Assembly: GCF_003151075.1 (NCBI RefSeq)
Contig: NZ_CP029482.1
Span: forward strand, 2,666,001-2,730,000
DNA from: Pseudomonas sp. 31-12
GTDB taxonomy: Bacteria > Pseudomonadota > Gammaproteobacteria > Pseudomonadales > Pseudomonadaceae
Direction of reading: 5' to 3'
DNA: 64,000 nucleotides
The translations under genes and the position numbers were made by a program. The notes under the pieces were generated by a model. It did no database searches. It was not told the origin of the DNA and saw only the letters and a list, made by a program, of their open reading frames with translations. Positions within the stretch are counted from its first letter, which is position 1, and each line of letters begins with the position of its first letter. Shown here piece by piece: positions 16,570 through 24,388 of this stretch.

Positions 16570-17319
16570 ATGCTTTTACACCTGTCGACCTGGGCCGAGA
16601 TCGGCCAATTTCTTCAACGCAGCCGCACCATCGTGATCCCGATCGGTTCGAACGAACAACACGGTCCTACCGGTCTTCTGGGGACCGACTGGATGTGCCC
16701 GGAAATCATTGCCGGTGAAGCGCAAAAAAACGCAGACATCCTGATTGCACCGACCTTCAATATCGGCATGGCCCAGCACCATCTTGGGTTCCCTGGAACC
16801 ATCTCGCTGCGTCCGTCGACCTTCATTGCGGCGATTGGCGATTGGGTGCGCTCGCTGGCCGCTCACGGGTTTGAAAAAATCCTCTTCCTCAATGGACACG
16901 GTGGCAACGTTGCATCGATTGAGGCGGCGTTCTCTGAGCTCTACGCCGAAGCCAGCTTCGCTCGACGCCCAGCAGGGTTCGCGCTGAAGTTGTGCAATTG
17001 GTGGGACCTTGAGGGGGTAGGGGAGCTTGCGCGCGAGCAGTTCCCTACGGGGCACGGCGTTCACGCCACGCCGTCCGAGATCGCGGTCACACAATGGGCC
17101 TACCCGGACTCGATCAAATCGGCTGAATACTCGCCGCAGATCGCCCCCTGGGGCCCGATCCGCGAAGCGATGGACTTCCGCGCACGCCATCCTGATGGCC
17201 GCATGGGCTCGGACCCGGCGCTGGCGACGCCAGAAAAAGGTCGTGACCTGGTCATGCTGGCAGCACAGAGCCTGGTGCGGGAGTTGGACGCTTTCAGCCG
17301 CGAATCAATGCCTGGCTAA
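16570..17319 (+). CDS. creatininase-family amidohydrolase
   Basis: A 249-residue metal-dependent amidohydrolase of the creatininase superfamily. Metal-ligand motifs are visible: IPIGSNEQHGPTGLLGTDWM (Glu, His, Asp), LFLNGHGGN, and a downstream acidic/His region (GHGVHATPSEIAV). The ATG at 16570 with AAAAGAGAG upstream is the chosen start; the longer frame begins inside the previous gene's tail. Family members hydrolyse cyclic amides (creatinine) or formylated/amide intermediates such as in riboflavin and mycofactocin routes. Linkage to an ACS-type permease suggests uptake and ring opening of a small lactam or amide acid. Confidence 0.85.
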   Translation: MLLHLSTWAEIGQFLQRSRTIVIPIGSNEQHGPTGLLGTDWMCPEIIAGEAQKNADILIAPTFNIGMAQHHLGFPGTISLRPSTFIAAIGDWVRSLAAHGFEKILFLNGHGGNVASIEAAFSELYAEASFARRPAGFALKLCNWWDLEGVGELAREQFPTGHGVHATPSEIAVTQWAYPDSIKSAEYSPQIAPWGPIREAMDFRARHPDGRMGSDPALATPEKGRDLVMLAAQSLVRELDAFSRESMPG

Positions 17320-17345
17320 ACCATCGCATCAAGTCTTTTCCATTG

Positions 17346-17374
17346 GCCAACGCCCGGTATTTCCGGGCGTTGGC
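17346..17374 (+). terminator. Strong hairpin after the creatininase-family gene
   Basis: A perfect 12-bp stem, GCCAACGCCCGG / CCGGGCGTTGGC, with a 5-nt loop begins 26 nt after the stop. It is only followed by a weak T-rich stretch (GTCCTGTTTG), yet is the obvious 3' end of the transcript. The following 200 bp to the next gene hold nothing I recognise. Confidence 0.65.
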
Positions 17375-17596
17375 ACGTCCTGTTTGAGGAAATCCCTATG
17401 ATCGTTGATACGGAGGGTTATCCATGCCCCGGAGTTTGCACCGAGAAAATTTCAACCACAGGCCTAGCACTTCAGCGACAGCAAGTCCCCACTATTGATT
17501 ACTCGGTGTAATAAGTGAAATTCAATTCAGGGGCTCTATCACTGTCTGCTCTAGTAATAAGATGGCGCCAACAAACCATTGCTACTGGATAATCGC

Positions 17597-18427
17597 GTGA
17601 AAAAAACCATTATTGCCGCCCTGCTAACCGCTGCCGCTAACTATGCCAACGCCGGCACGGTATTGGTTGTACTGTCGGATCAGGCTCAACTGGACCTGAA
17701 AGACGGCAAGGTCATGCAAACAGGCTTCTTCCTGAACGAATTAATGCAACCGGTGCAGACCTTCATCGAGGCGGGTCAAACCGTCGTATTTGCCACCCCT
17801 AGCGGCAAGGCGCCAACCGCGGACCAGAAATCCAATGATGTGAGCTTCTGGGGCGGCGATGAAAAGGCCCGTCAGGAAAGTCTTGCGCTGCTGGACACGC
17901 TGAAGCTGACCTCGAAGAGCGGCTCGCCGGCAATCAGCTTCGCGCAGGTTCAGAAAATCGGCTACGACAAGTTCGATGCCGTATTCGTGCCTGGCGGCCA
18001 TATCCCGATGCAGGATCTGCTGAAGGACAAGCAACTGGGCCAACTGCTGACCAACTTCCATGAAAAAGGCAAGGTCACCGGCTTCACCTGCCATGGCACC
18101 ATAGCCATGTTGTCGGCGATCCCGGACGCGCACGGTTTTGTCTCCGCGCTGGAATCGGGCAAACAGCCGGCAGCGCCAGCCAATTGGATTTACAAGGGCT
18201 ACAAAGTCACCGCCTTCACCGACGCGGAAGAGGAGCAGGCCAAAGGTTTCCTCGGCGGCGGCCATATGAAACTGTTCCCGCAGGATGGCCTGACGGCAGC
18301 CGGTGCTAACTTCTCCGAAGCCAAGCCATGGAGCGAGAACGTGATCGAAGACCGAGAAGTCATTTCCGGCCAGAACCCACAATCGGCCAAGGCAGTCGCC
18401 GTAGCCATGCTGGCGAAACTGAAGTAA
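17597..18427 (+). CDS. exported DJ-1/PfpI-family protein (class I glutamine amidotransferase-like)
   Basis: A 276-residue protein starting at GTG 17597. It has a short Sec signal peptide (KK, then hydrophobic TIIAALLTAAANYANA before GTV), so it is probably periplasmic. The DJ-1/PfpI fold shows VLVVLSDQAQL at the start, DAVFVPGGHIPMQDL in the middle, and the nucleophile elbow GFTCHGTIAML with its cysteine. The layout resembles Hsp31/YajL-like relatives annotated as glyoxalase III, chaperone or peptidase. An in-frame TTG at 17579 is possible but would spoil the signal peptide. Periplasmic location is unusual for this family. It stands alone at the edge of the second accessory island. Confidence 0.8.
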   Translation: MKKTIIAALLTAAANYANAGTVLVVLSDQAQLDLKDGKVMQTGFFLNELMQPVQTFIEAGQTVVFATPSGKAPTADQKSNDVSFWGGDEKARQESLALLDTLKLTSKSGSPAISFAQVQKIGYDKFDAVFVPGGHIPMQDLLKDKQLGQLLTNFHEKGKVTGFTCHGTIAMLSAIPDAHGFVSALESGKQPAAPANWIYKGYKVTAFTDAEEEQAKGFLGGGHMKLFPQDGLTAAGANFSEAKPWSENVIEDREVISGQNPQSAKAVAVAMLAKLK

Positions 18428-18744
18428 TTCTGGGCGGCCGTCCCGGGCAATCCGGGCCGTAGGTGCTGGGGGTCGATCTGCTTTGGCTCCAGCACCACCG
18501 TCTATCCCTTGGTATTGGGCCTCGTACCCAGTACCGGATTGGTCCGAGCCGAAGTCAAGATGTGATCGATAATCTGCCAAGTCGCATCTCACCTGCCTAC
18601 TTATATGCGTTCGACCTGACCAATTATTTGCATTGCACCTGACTAACCAGATACCAAAGTCGTAAGCGACCGGAATCGACCCGGTGAGGCTGGTGACAGA
18701 CAGAAATCGGCCATAACCGGCCGCTCGAAAGACGCCTGAGAACA
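18428..18744. other. Gene-free stretch with repeat debris
   Basis: No supportable gene. It contains a partial copy of the palindromic repeat (ACAGAAATCGGCC at 18700-18712) identical to the right arm at 5990-6002, and a weak GC-rich inverted repeat just after the DJ-1/PfpI stop. Confidence 0.5.
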
Positions 18745-19208
18745 TCAAGTCGGAGCTTCGGATGATGTGTTTCTGCTTTGATCATGAGCCAATACAAAAC
18801 CTCGCGCTGTCAGCCTGGCAGTTAGGAAGCTTAATGCTCGACGGAAGACCGGATGACAGTCGGCATACGGCAAATTATCGAGCGGAGCCCAAAAAAAGCT
18901 GAAGGTATGGCCATGGTCATCGAGCGTGTGATGAGTCCATTGCTCCGGCAAGGATGCCCGCGTGAAACACAGCTGGAATGACCATATCTGGTCGAGATGC
19001 CCGGCGTCCCAGCAGCCCATTTGCTGACAACCGAGGCGGCTATGCCTGATTCTTCGCTTAATTCGCGCAGAGCGGTCTCAGCTGGAGTTTCACCTTTCTC
19101 GATTGTCCCTTTGACCAGTTGTACGCCTGCTATTGGATGGCGGAACAGAAGGATGTGTGCACCAGGAATGCTGGAGAGGATGACGGGGCAAGCCTTGTTC
19201 GGTGACAT
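18745..19208 (-). pseudogene. NUDIX hydrolase, frameshifted
   Basis: The first frame begins MSPNKACPVILSS at 19208 and contains a full Nudix box (GTIEKGETPAETALRELSEE, then SG). After VVSK the sense continues only in another frame as GCWDAGHLDQIWSFQLCF and on to HPVFRRALSFL, ending at 18745. Restoring one base at about 19018-19024 gives a protein of about 154 residues, normal for small Nudix pyrophosphohydrolases. The catalytic box is intact, but the C-terminal half is lost from the reading frame. Either a decaying gene or a sequencing indel. It sits among palindromic repeats in the accessory island. Confidence 0.75.
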
Positions 19209-19380
19209 GGCGATTTCCTTATCGACAACGAAGCACACATCTTGCGACCTTAGCCTCGATGTTCAGCTTGAATAAAGCGCTTCATGGGCAATCCTTGCGA
19301 TGAAATCCTCAGAAATCATAGAAGGGTTCTCGACAATGTTTTGTTCACGATTTCAGCCAAAAATATATCCTACACTTGAT

Positions 19381-19773
19381 CTATTCTGGATCGTGACAAC
19401 AGACGCAAAGCTTGTTTCCTTCAGGGTCTCGAAAGTACGCCCCATAAAAATTCGGGTGGTATTCGGGTCGCAGGCCCGGAGTGCCTTCGCATGTTCCATC
19501 CAATACCAACGCCAAAGCATGGGCGTTGTGTACGATCTGTCGATTAGGTGCTAGCAGAGCAATCATTTGCCCATTTCCTAGCGTCGTAGATTCGCCGTCG
19601 AACGGTTTGCCCACCACGAAAAGAGGGCGTGCAGTGTCGGGGTGTTTCCAGCCAGCCCATGGGCGTTCAAGGTCTGTGAACTTGAGATCAAGTCCGAGTA
19701 TCTGCATGACCCCTTGATAAAACACAAGTGCTCTATTGAAGTCATTCACTCCGATGAATACATGTGAAATCAT
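19381..19773 (-). CDS. VOC-family (glyoxalase/bleomycin-resistance-like) protein
   Basis: A 130-residue vicinal-oxygen-chelate protein. The N-terminus MISHVFIGVNDFNRALVFYQGVM and C-terminus YFRDPEGNKLCVCCHDPE are typical of the glyoxalase-like subgroup acting as lyases or antibiotic-binding proteins. Metal ligands could be His4 and the glutamate in DPEGNK. A single gene in the repeat-rich island, flanked by a frameshifted NUDIX gene and the hairpin repeat at 19870. The substrate is unknown. Confidence 0.85.
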   Translation of the reverse strand: MISHVFIGVNDFNRALVFYQGVMQILGLDLKFTDLERPWAGWKHPDTARPLFVVGKPFDGESTTLGNGQMIALLAPNRQIVHNAHALALVLDGTCEGTPGLRPEYHPNFYGAYFRDPEGNKLCVCCHDPE

Positions 19774-19869
19774 TTTTGTCCTAAAAAGAGGAAGCCTTCT
19801 CGCACCATACCAAGAATTTTCAGGCTGTTTTTAATTCCTAACCTGAAACATACTCCGTCGACCTTGGAA

Positions 19870-19942
19870 GCTGTTTTTACACAAACTGGGCCGATTGCTG
19901 CCTGTTGTGAAGGGCTGCTATCGACCCAGGCTGTGTGAAAGC
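19870..19942. repeat. Palindromic repeat junction (TGTTTTTACACA ... TGTGTGAAA)
   Basis: CTGTTTTTACACAAACTGGG (19871-19890), a hairpin loop region, then CGACCCAGGCTGTGTGAAAG (19922-19941) forms one long imperfect inverted repeat. It has the same order of ends as the junction between the two MITE-like elements at 6811-6880. The following 19943-20150 resembles part of the element interior (TTTACGTAAAATCTGCCAGC) and then decays; no gene is supported in 19774-20218. Confidence 0.6.
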
Positions 19943-20218
19943 ACAAGCAGCATTTTGAAGTCCTCGCCTTTACGTAAAATCTGCCAGCGTTCGGTCAGTC
20001 GGCGAACTTGGAGTTTGCTCAGAAACGCGATGTCCACTCCGATTACAATCGCCGCCGCTGATCGAAAGCGTTTTTCGATTGGTACCCTGTACCTATTCCC
20101 GAAGCTGCTTGCGTTACATCCGGCCATCGAGAATGGGTCCCAGGCCTAGTTTCTGAAACGAGCCCGAAACCCTCTCTCTAAAAATAAGCCGCTCTCCATA
20201 AAATGATACGTGTGCCGA

Positions 20219-20851
20219 CTACATCGGAGGACGTTGCAATTTGACCCACTCCTGTACGGTTGGTCGTTGCCATTGGCGCTGCGCGTACTCCACCAGCGCG
20301 GGTGGTACGGAGTCACCATTGAATATCAGCCGGTTGAGCATCAAGGCCAGATCCACATCGGCGATCGACCATTGGCCGAACAGGTACTCGGGGCTGTCGG
20401 CCAGTAGCGTTTGTGCGGCACCGAACAGCTTGCGCGCTGCCGACTCGGCAGCTGGCGACAAGGGGTTTGATTTGAGTCCATAAAACACAACCAATGTGGA
20501 TCGTTCCTGCCGAATGGGCAGCAGGTCACTTCGCACCCATGCCTGGACTTGTCGTGCCTTTGCATGCTGCATCAGGTCTTGTGGGTAAACCGGCGCCTGG
20601 GGGAAAACGTCTTCTAGGTACTCAGTGATCGCCGACGATTCAGATAAGGCGAAGTCGCCGTGCACAAGTGTGGGTACCCGCTGGGTCTGCGAGAGGCTGG
20701 CATAGTCCTCTGACTGGTTTTCGGATGCGTCGAGGTCTAGCGGGATCATTTCAAATTCGATGCCCTTTTCGCGGAGTACCACGAAAGCCGACATGGCATA
20801 GGGGCTGGAAAATTGAGAGTCAACGTACAAGCGCAGGCGGGAATTATTCAC
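20219..20851 (-). CDS. yfcF: glutathione S-transferase, YfcF-like
   Basis: A 210-residue cytosolic GST. The thioredoxin-like N-domain has LRLYVDSQFSSPYAMSAFVVL (Ser-Pro at the helix 1 start as the likely glutathione-activating site), QRVPTLVHGDFALSESSAI (cis-Pro and the SES glutathione-binding residues), and an all-helical C-domain with WSIADVDLALML. The pattern fits YfcF-type GSTs with glutathione peroxidase or transferase activity. A single gene; the upstream AAGGAGATGACC gives a strong start. Confidence 0.85.
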   Translation of the reverse strand: MNNSRLRLYVDSQFSSPYAMSAFVVLREKGIEFEMIPLDLDASENQSEDYASLSQTQRVPTLVHGDFALSESSAITEYLEDVFPQAPVYPQDLMQHAKARQVQAWVRSDLLPIRQERSTLVVFYGLKSNPLSPAAESAARKLFGAAQTLLADSPEYLFGQWSIADVDLALMLNRLIFNGDSVPPALVEYAQRQWQRPTVQEWVKLQRPPM

Positions 20852-21385
20852 AGGGTCATCTCCTTATGCAGAAGGAGGCACGCTACGAGATCCACAGTGA
20901 TAAATAAAATTCATGATTTTCATGGGCGTATTCCTGACCGGAATACCTTGTTGCCGCCCGCCCTCGTCTGGCTTCCTTCAGATTGGGCGCGCTCGGTTTT
21001 GAGGGTGTTTACCCCGCCACGACAGGTCGCCCGGCTTATCATTCAGCGGTCGTGCTGAAGATCTGTCTCACGGCTATCTCAATCGGATTCAGTCCAGCCG
21101 CCAGCTTGAACGGGAGGCCGAGCGCAACCCACGGGGACCAGAGCCCCCTGAGTCGGTCCACGCATCCACATACCGGTCTGAATGGTCTGCGTGGACCAAT
21201 CGGGTACTTCTTTTTCCAACCCCTCAGGTGAGCTGCGCAAGTTCTAGCGTTTAATTCATCCAGCGAGATTTCACACAGCCTTGGCCGATTGCTGCCCATC
21301 GCCAAGGGTTGCTCTGGGTCGAATAGCGACCACCACTCATTGTGACTGATCCACCCTTGTCCTCCCTGAGCGTGGAGGACAAGCC
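20852..21385. other. Gene-free stretch with an integrase-associated repeat
   Basis: No supportable intact gene. A reverse frame at about 21039-21250 encodes a tail ending FKLAAGLNPIEIAVRQIF, which looks protein-like, but I cannot assign it to a family. A half-copy of the island repeat follows at 21269-21321. Confidence 0.4.
21269..21321. repeat. Palindromic repeat, half copy near the integrase stub
   Basis: TTCACACAGCCTTGGCCGAT (21270-21289) followed by GCTGCCC, a loop, and GGTTGCTCTGGGTCG. It is the same module as 19870-19942 and 7001-7020, lacking its right outer arm. It lies about 65 bp upstream of the integrase stub. Confidence 0.55.
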
Positions 21386-21505
21386 ATGAACACTATTGCT
21401 ACATACAGCCATCAGCCTTGGAACAAGGGAAAGATTGTCGGGCAGAAAGCCCCATTGCGGCAAAAGATTTGTAGGTTGAGCCCGCCAGACACGTCGATGA
21501 TCTAG
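21386..21505 (+). pseudogene. N-terminal stub of a tyrosine recombinase (phage-type integrase)
   Basis: A 39-codon frame with a strong GTGGAGGAC ribosome-binding site begins MNTIATYSHQPWNKGKIVGQ and continues KAPLRQK. This is the N-terminus I recognise from the small tyrosine-recombinase family common in Pseudomonas (WNKGKLVGQKxPL). After RQK the similarity ends, with ICRLSPPDTSMI and a stop, so nearly all of the catalytic protein (Arg, His, Tyr residues) is deleted. The NUDIX gene begins 38 nt downstream. A remnant of the machinery that may have brought in the surrounding cassettes. Confidence 0.7.
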
Positions 21506-21542
21506 AATCGCTCTTGGAAATAAAAGGCGAAGGGAGACGCTG

Positions 21543-22298
21543 ATGAGATTTGAGCTAGATCGATATAATGGAGTCGTGATCGATCCGACTTCACTGCCGG
21601 CAGACATTAATAATCTGATCATTGATCTCGAAGAATTAATCACCTATTTGATTCGGCAGCGAAAATCGCTTGCCTGGATCTCAGTCCCGATCGCGTCCGC
21701 AGCAAGCATTCCTCTTTTCATCAATGCAGGCTTTACGTTCCATAGCTGCCTGCGAGATGAGCTGACTTTGGTTCGACAACCGGAATATCCAACCTTCGTA
21801 CCGTTTGTGCCAACACATACCATTGGTGCAGGTGCAATCGTTCTGAGCGACACAAACGAAATTTTGGTCGTGAAAGAACGGGGTAGCAAAGGATTCAAGC
21901 TGCCCGGCGGTCACGTCGAAGCAACGGAACGAATTCAAGATTCAATCCAGCGAGAAGTGCTGGAAGAAACAGGAATCGATGCAAAATTTGAGTCAATTGT
22001 CGGTTTTACGTCCAAACACCCCTATCAGTTTGGCAAATCCAACCTCCATTTCATCTGCCAGATGAGAGCCTTGACGCATGCTATTAACATCTTGGACGTT
22101 GATGAGATCGAGGACGCAAAATGGATTTCGCTGAACGCGTACATTTCGGACCCCACCAACAGCCTCTCAAATCGCGAGATGATTAGCCGTGTTGCTTTCA
22201 GCTCAGGGCTGATGGCAACGGACGTTTCAGGGAATAACGGACCGCACCGCAAACATGAAATTTTTATGGCCGTGCCTGCGGTCGTGGCCCATCTTTAA
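21543..22298 (+). CDS. NUDIX hydrolase with pre-NUDIX domain (NUDT6-like)
   Basis: A 251-residue protein. Residues 1-85 form the pre-nudix/GNAT-like domain (LIDLEELITYLIRQRKSLAW, then IPLFINAGFTFHSCLRDEL) seen in NUDT6 and plant Nudix proteins. The Nudix domain follows from about residue 95, with a complete box: GGHVEATERIQDSIQREVL followed by EETGI. It probably hydrolyses a nucleoside-diphosphate derivative such as ADP-ribose or NADH; the substrate is not resolvable. AAGGGAGACG gives a strong start. Codon use is clearly more AT-rich than in core genes nearby, and the integrase stub lies just upstream, so recent transfer is likely. Confidence 0.85.
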   Translation: MRFELDRYNGVVIDPTSLPADINNLIIDLEELITYLIRQRKSLAWISVPIASAASIPLFINAGFTFHSCLRDELTLVRQPEYPTFVPFVPTHTIGAGAIVLSDTNEILVVKERGSKGFKLPGGHVEATERIQDSIQREVLEETGIDAKFESIVGFTSKHPYQFGKSNLHFICQMRALTHAINILDVDEIEDAKWISLNAYISDPTNSLSNREMISRVAFSSGLMATDVSGNNGPHRKHEIFMAVPAVVAHL

Positions 22299-22400
22299 CG
22301 CCGTTCTCAGAGTGCTCATATCAAATATGACCGCTTTGGGTCGTTCATTTGTGTCTATAAAATCCAGGGACCATTCGGCGAATAGTAGCGGGAGTAAAAG

Positions 22401-22700
22401 GTGCTTTCAGACAGCTTGCGGAATGTGAACCAGCAAATCGAAAAAACTATCGCTGCAATTCGAGACAAATGCATCGCATCTGATGAAGTCGTCGTAGCTG
22501 ATTACTTAAAGCAGTACGAGGCAAGCTTGGCGCTAATCGGTACTGGCTCAAAACAAAAGCTGGAGGCGAGCTTGAAGGGGCTCTTGAACTGCACGCGAGG
22601 CTACCTGGAAACCATCAGTCATTATGATCAGGAATTTCTCGGTGAAATGTGTGAGACGGAACGACTGATCAAGCAGCTGCTGAAGGACAAACTGCTGTGA
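22401..22700 (+). CDS. hypothetical small helical protein
   Basis: A 99-residue protein of unknown function. It is highly charged and predicted all-helical: LRNVNQQIEKTIAAIRDKCI, a loop, EVVVADYLKQYEASLALIG, and a C-terminal amphipathic helix ETERLIKQLLKDKLL. No signal peptide or membrane segment. GGGAGTAAAAGG precedes the ATG, which supports translation. AT-rich like the adjacent NUDIX gene, 102 nt upstream on the same strand, so the two may be one imported unit. Confidence 0.55.
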   Translation: MLSDSLRNVNQQIEKTIAAIRDKCIASDEVVVADYLKQYEASLALIGTGSKQKLEASLKGLLNCTRGYLETISHYDQEFLGEMCETERLIKQLLKDKLL

Positions 22701-22971
22701 GTTGGTGAAAAAGCCTGACATCTACCAAAAAAATATCTTCCCAAGTACGGGCTTATTGGCGGGGAAGACCGTCCGCTTCTGGCCGAAAGCGGTCCTTTCT
22801 GATGGGTGTTTTTTGGCCGAAGGGGGGTAGCTTGCACTGGTTTGTAGACCCGTACGCGAGTAGACCGGCAGGCTCGAAAGCGCCCTGTGCATGACAACCA
22901 TCAAACCGGGTTGAATGAACGCCCCAACGGTGTGTTGCCTCCCTTTTTGTATATCGCAGGGCCAATCAATC
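22701..22971. other. Gene-free stretch with repeat remnants
   Basis: Fragments of the CTTCTGGCCGAAAGC / TTTTTTGGCCGAAGGG type appear at 22783-22826, related to the island palindromes but decayed. Frames in this stretch are not protein-like. Confidence 0.4.
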
Positions 22972-23361
22972 TCATCTTCCCCACAGCAACCTTTCAACCT
23001 CATCAAATTTGCCGGCGACCTTCAAATAAGTCTCAGCCCATCCACTACTCATGCCCAGCTCCTGCAACGGTCCGGTGGGCGCAAACAACACGGCGACGTT
23101 CAACCGCTCAGGCAAGGTACCGGTTTTTAATGAGTGGATCAGGGCGTGTAGTTCAGCTTTCGCCTTGAACTCATCAGCCCAATACGACCAGCAGAAATCA
23201 TTTCCCGGAATCGACACCAGTTCAACAGCGGCCTCAAGTATGAGGATGAGAGACTCGACAGCGGAATTACACTCCGCTGTTCCCTGGAGTAAGCGATGCA
23301 GGTGGCGGGTTTCCATGGGGTATTCCAGGACAGTTTGGACGATAAAAAGTGGGCGAAACAT
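22972..23361 (-). CDS. conserved-looking hypothetical protein
   Basis: A 129-residue protein of unknown function with a likely start at ATG 23361, three bases after the stop of the upstream LysR gene, so the two are probably co-transcribed. A later start at 23316 (METRHLHRLLQGT) is possible. The sequence is well folded in composition, with hydrophobic helices (AVESLILILEAAVELVSIPG) and a WSYWADEFKAKAEL segment. It has no signal peptide. It ends ...FDEVERLLWGR. I cannot assign it to a family. Confidence 0.55.
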   Translation of the reverse strand: MFRPLFIVQTVLEYPMETRHLHRLLQGTAECNSAVESLILILEAAVELVSIPGNDFCWSYWADEFKAKAELHALIHSLKTGTLPERLNVAVLFAPTGPLQELGMSSGWAETYLKVAGKFDEVERLLWGR

Positions 23362-23363
23362 GA

Positions 23364-24266
23364 TCAAACCACCGTGGGCCGCAACTCCTGCGCCAGTTCA
23401 ATCAGTGCGCGCAATCGCGCCGGCACGAAGCGATGGCCCGAGTAGTAGAGCCTCAACCCGCCAAACGACGGGCACCACGGCATCAACACCGGCACCAGGG
23501 CGCCGCTCGCCAGTTCTTCCTGGATGAACCACTCGGAAATGAAACCAATGCCAAGGCCCAACACCACGGCCTGTTTGATGGCCAGCACTTCGTTGGAGGC
23601 GAAGCGCACCGGCAGATCCATCTGCACCTTCTGGCCATCGCGCTCCAATTCCCACTGGTAGAGGCCACCATGGGCCATGCGCATGCCGATGCTCCGGTGG
23701 GTGAGTAGATCTCGCGGATGCTCGGGCACGCCGTGGCGTTCGAGGTACTCGGGCGTTGCTACCACGAGCATCCGGATGTCACCTGACAGTGCCACGGCAA
23801 TCATGTCTTGCGGCACAGACTCTGCCAAGCGAATCCCGGCGTCGAAGCCACCGGCGATGATGTCGACCATGCTTGATTCGCTGACGATGTCGATGCGCAC
23901 TTCGGGATAGCGCTGAGCGTACTGCTTCAATAGCGGATCCAACAGCAGGTAGGCCGCGCCATGCGGTGCATTGATGCGCAATGTGCCGCTGGGTTCATCG
24001 GGGCCGACGCTGGCTTCTTCGCCGGCACTTTTGATCTGCGCCAACGCAGGTGCGATGCGTGCCACATAGCGTTGCCCGATGTCGGTGAGGGCCACGCTGC
24101 GCGTGGAGCGATTGAACAGGCGCACTTTCAGGCGTGCTTCCAGGCTGGCCACCGCGCTGCTCACGGCGGTAGTGGACATGCCCAACTCCTGTGCTGCGCC
24201 GCGAAAACTGCTGCGGCGCGCAACGGCCAGAACCACTTCCAGCTCGGTCATTCCTGTTCTGTGCAT
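23364..24266 (-). CDS. LysR-family transcriptional regulator
   Basis: A 300-residue LTTR with the HTH TELEVVLAVARRSSFRGAAQ, then ELGMSTTAVSSAVASLEARL, and an effector domain typical of the CrgA/AaeR-like group (FNRSTRSVALTDIGQRYV). The start at MHRTGMTELE (24266) is favoured over 24302, which adds a non-homologous extension. It is divergent from the aldehyde dehydrogenase gene, with a palindrome between them at 24294-24314, so it most probably regulates that enzyme. Confidence 0.88.
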   Translation of the reverse strand: MHRTGMTELEVVLAVARRSSFRGAAQELGMSTTAVSSAVASLEARLKVRLFNRSTRSVALTDIGQRYVARIAPALAQIKSAGEEASVGPDEPSGTLRINAPHGAAYLLLDPLLKQYAQRYPEVRIDIVSESSMVDIIAGGFDAGIRLAESVPQDMIAVALSGDIRMLVVATPEYLERHGVPEHPRDLLTHRSIGMRMAHGGLYQWELERDGQKVQMDLPVRFASNEVLAIKQAVVLGLGIGFISEWFIQEELASGALVPVLMPWCPSFGGLRLYYSGHRFVPARLRALIELAQELRPTVV

Positions 24267-24293
24267 GGATTGTCCTGAATATAAGGATGCTTC

Positions 24294-24314
24294 ATAAGCC
24301 AAAGGATGGCTTAT
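24294..24314. promoter_or_regulatory. Candidate LysR operator
   Basis: ATAAGCCA-AAGGA-TGGCTTAT is a perfect 8-bp inverted repeat in the divergent region between the LysR regulator and the aldehyde dehydrogenase. Its symmetry and position fit an LTTR site. Confidence 0.6.
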
Positions 24315-24388
24315 CGGAATAATGAACCCTTCTTAGACTTCATCACAGAGGCTCGATTCAGGCGAGTCATTTTGAGCGAGGAGTCGCC

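Noticed and set aside
17424..17498. A short frame after the creatininase-family hairpin.
   Set aside because: Too short, not conserved-looking and without a ribosome-binding site.
21039..21305. A reverse frame ending FKLAAGLNPIEIAVRQIF.
   Set aside because: Plausible protein-like tail, but no start, no family and interruption by the island repeat; kept only as a note.
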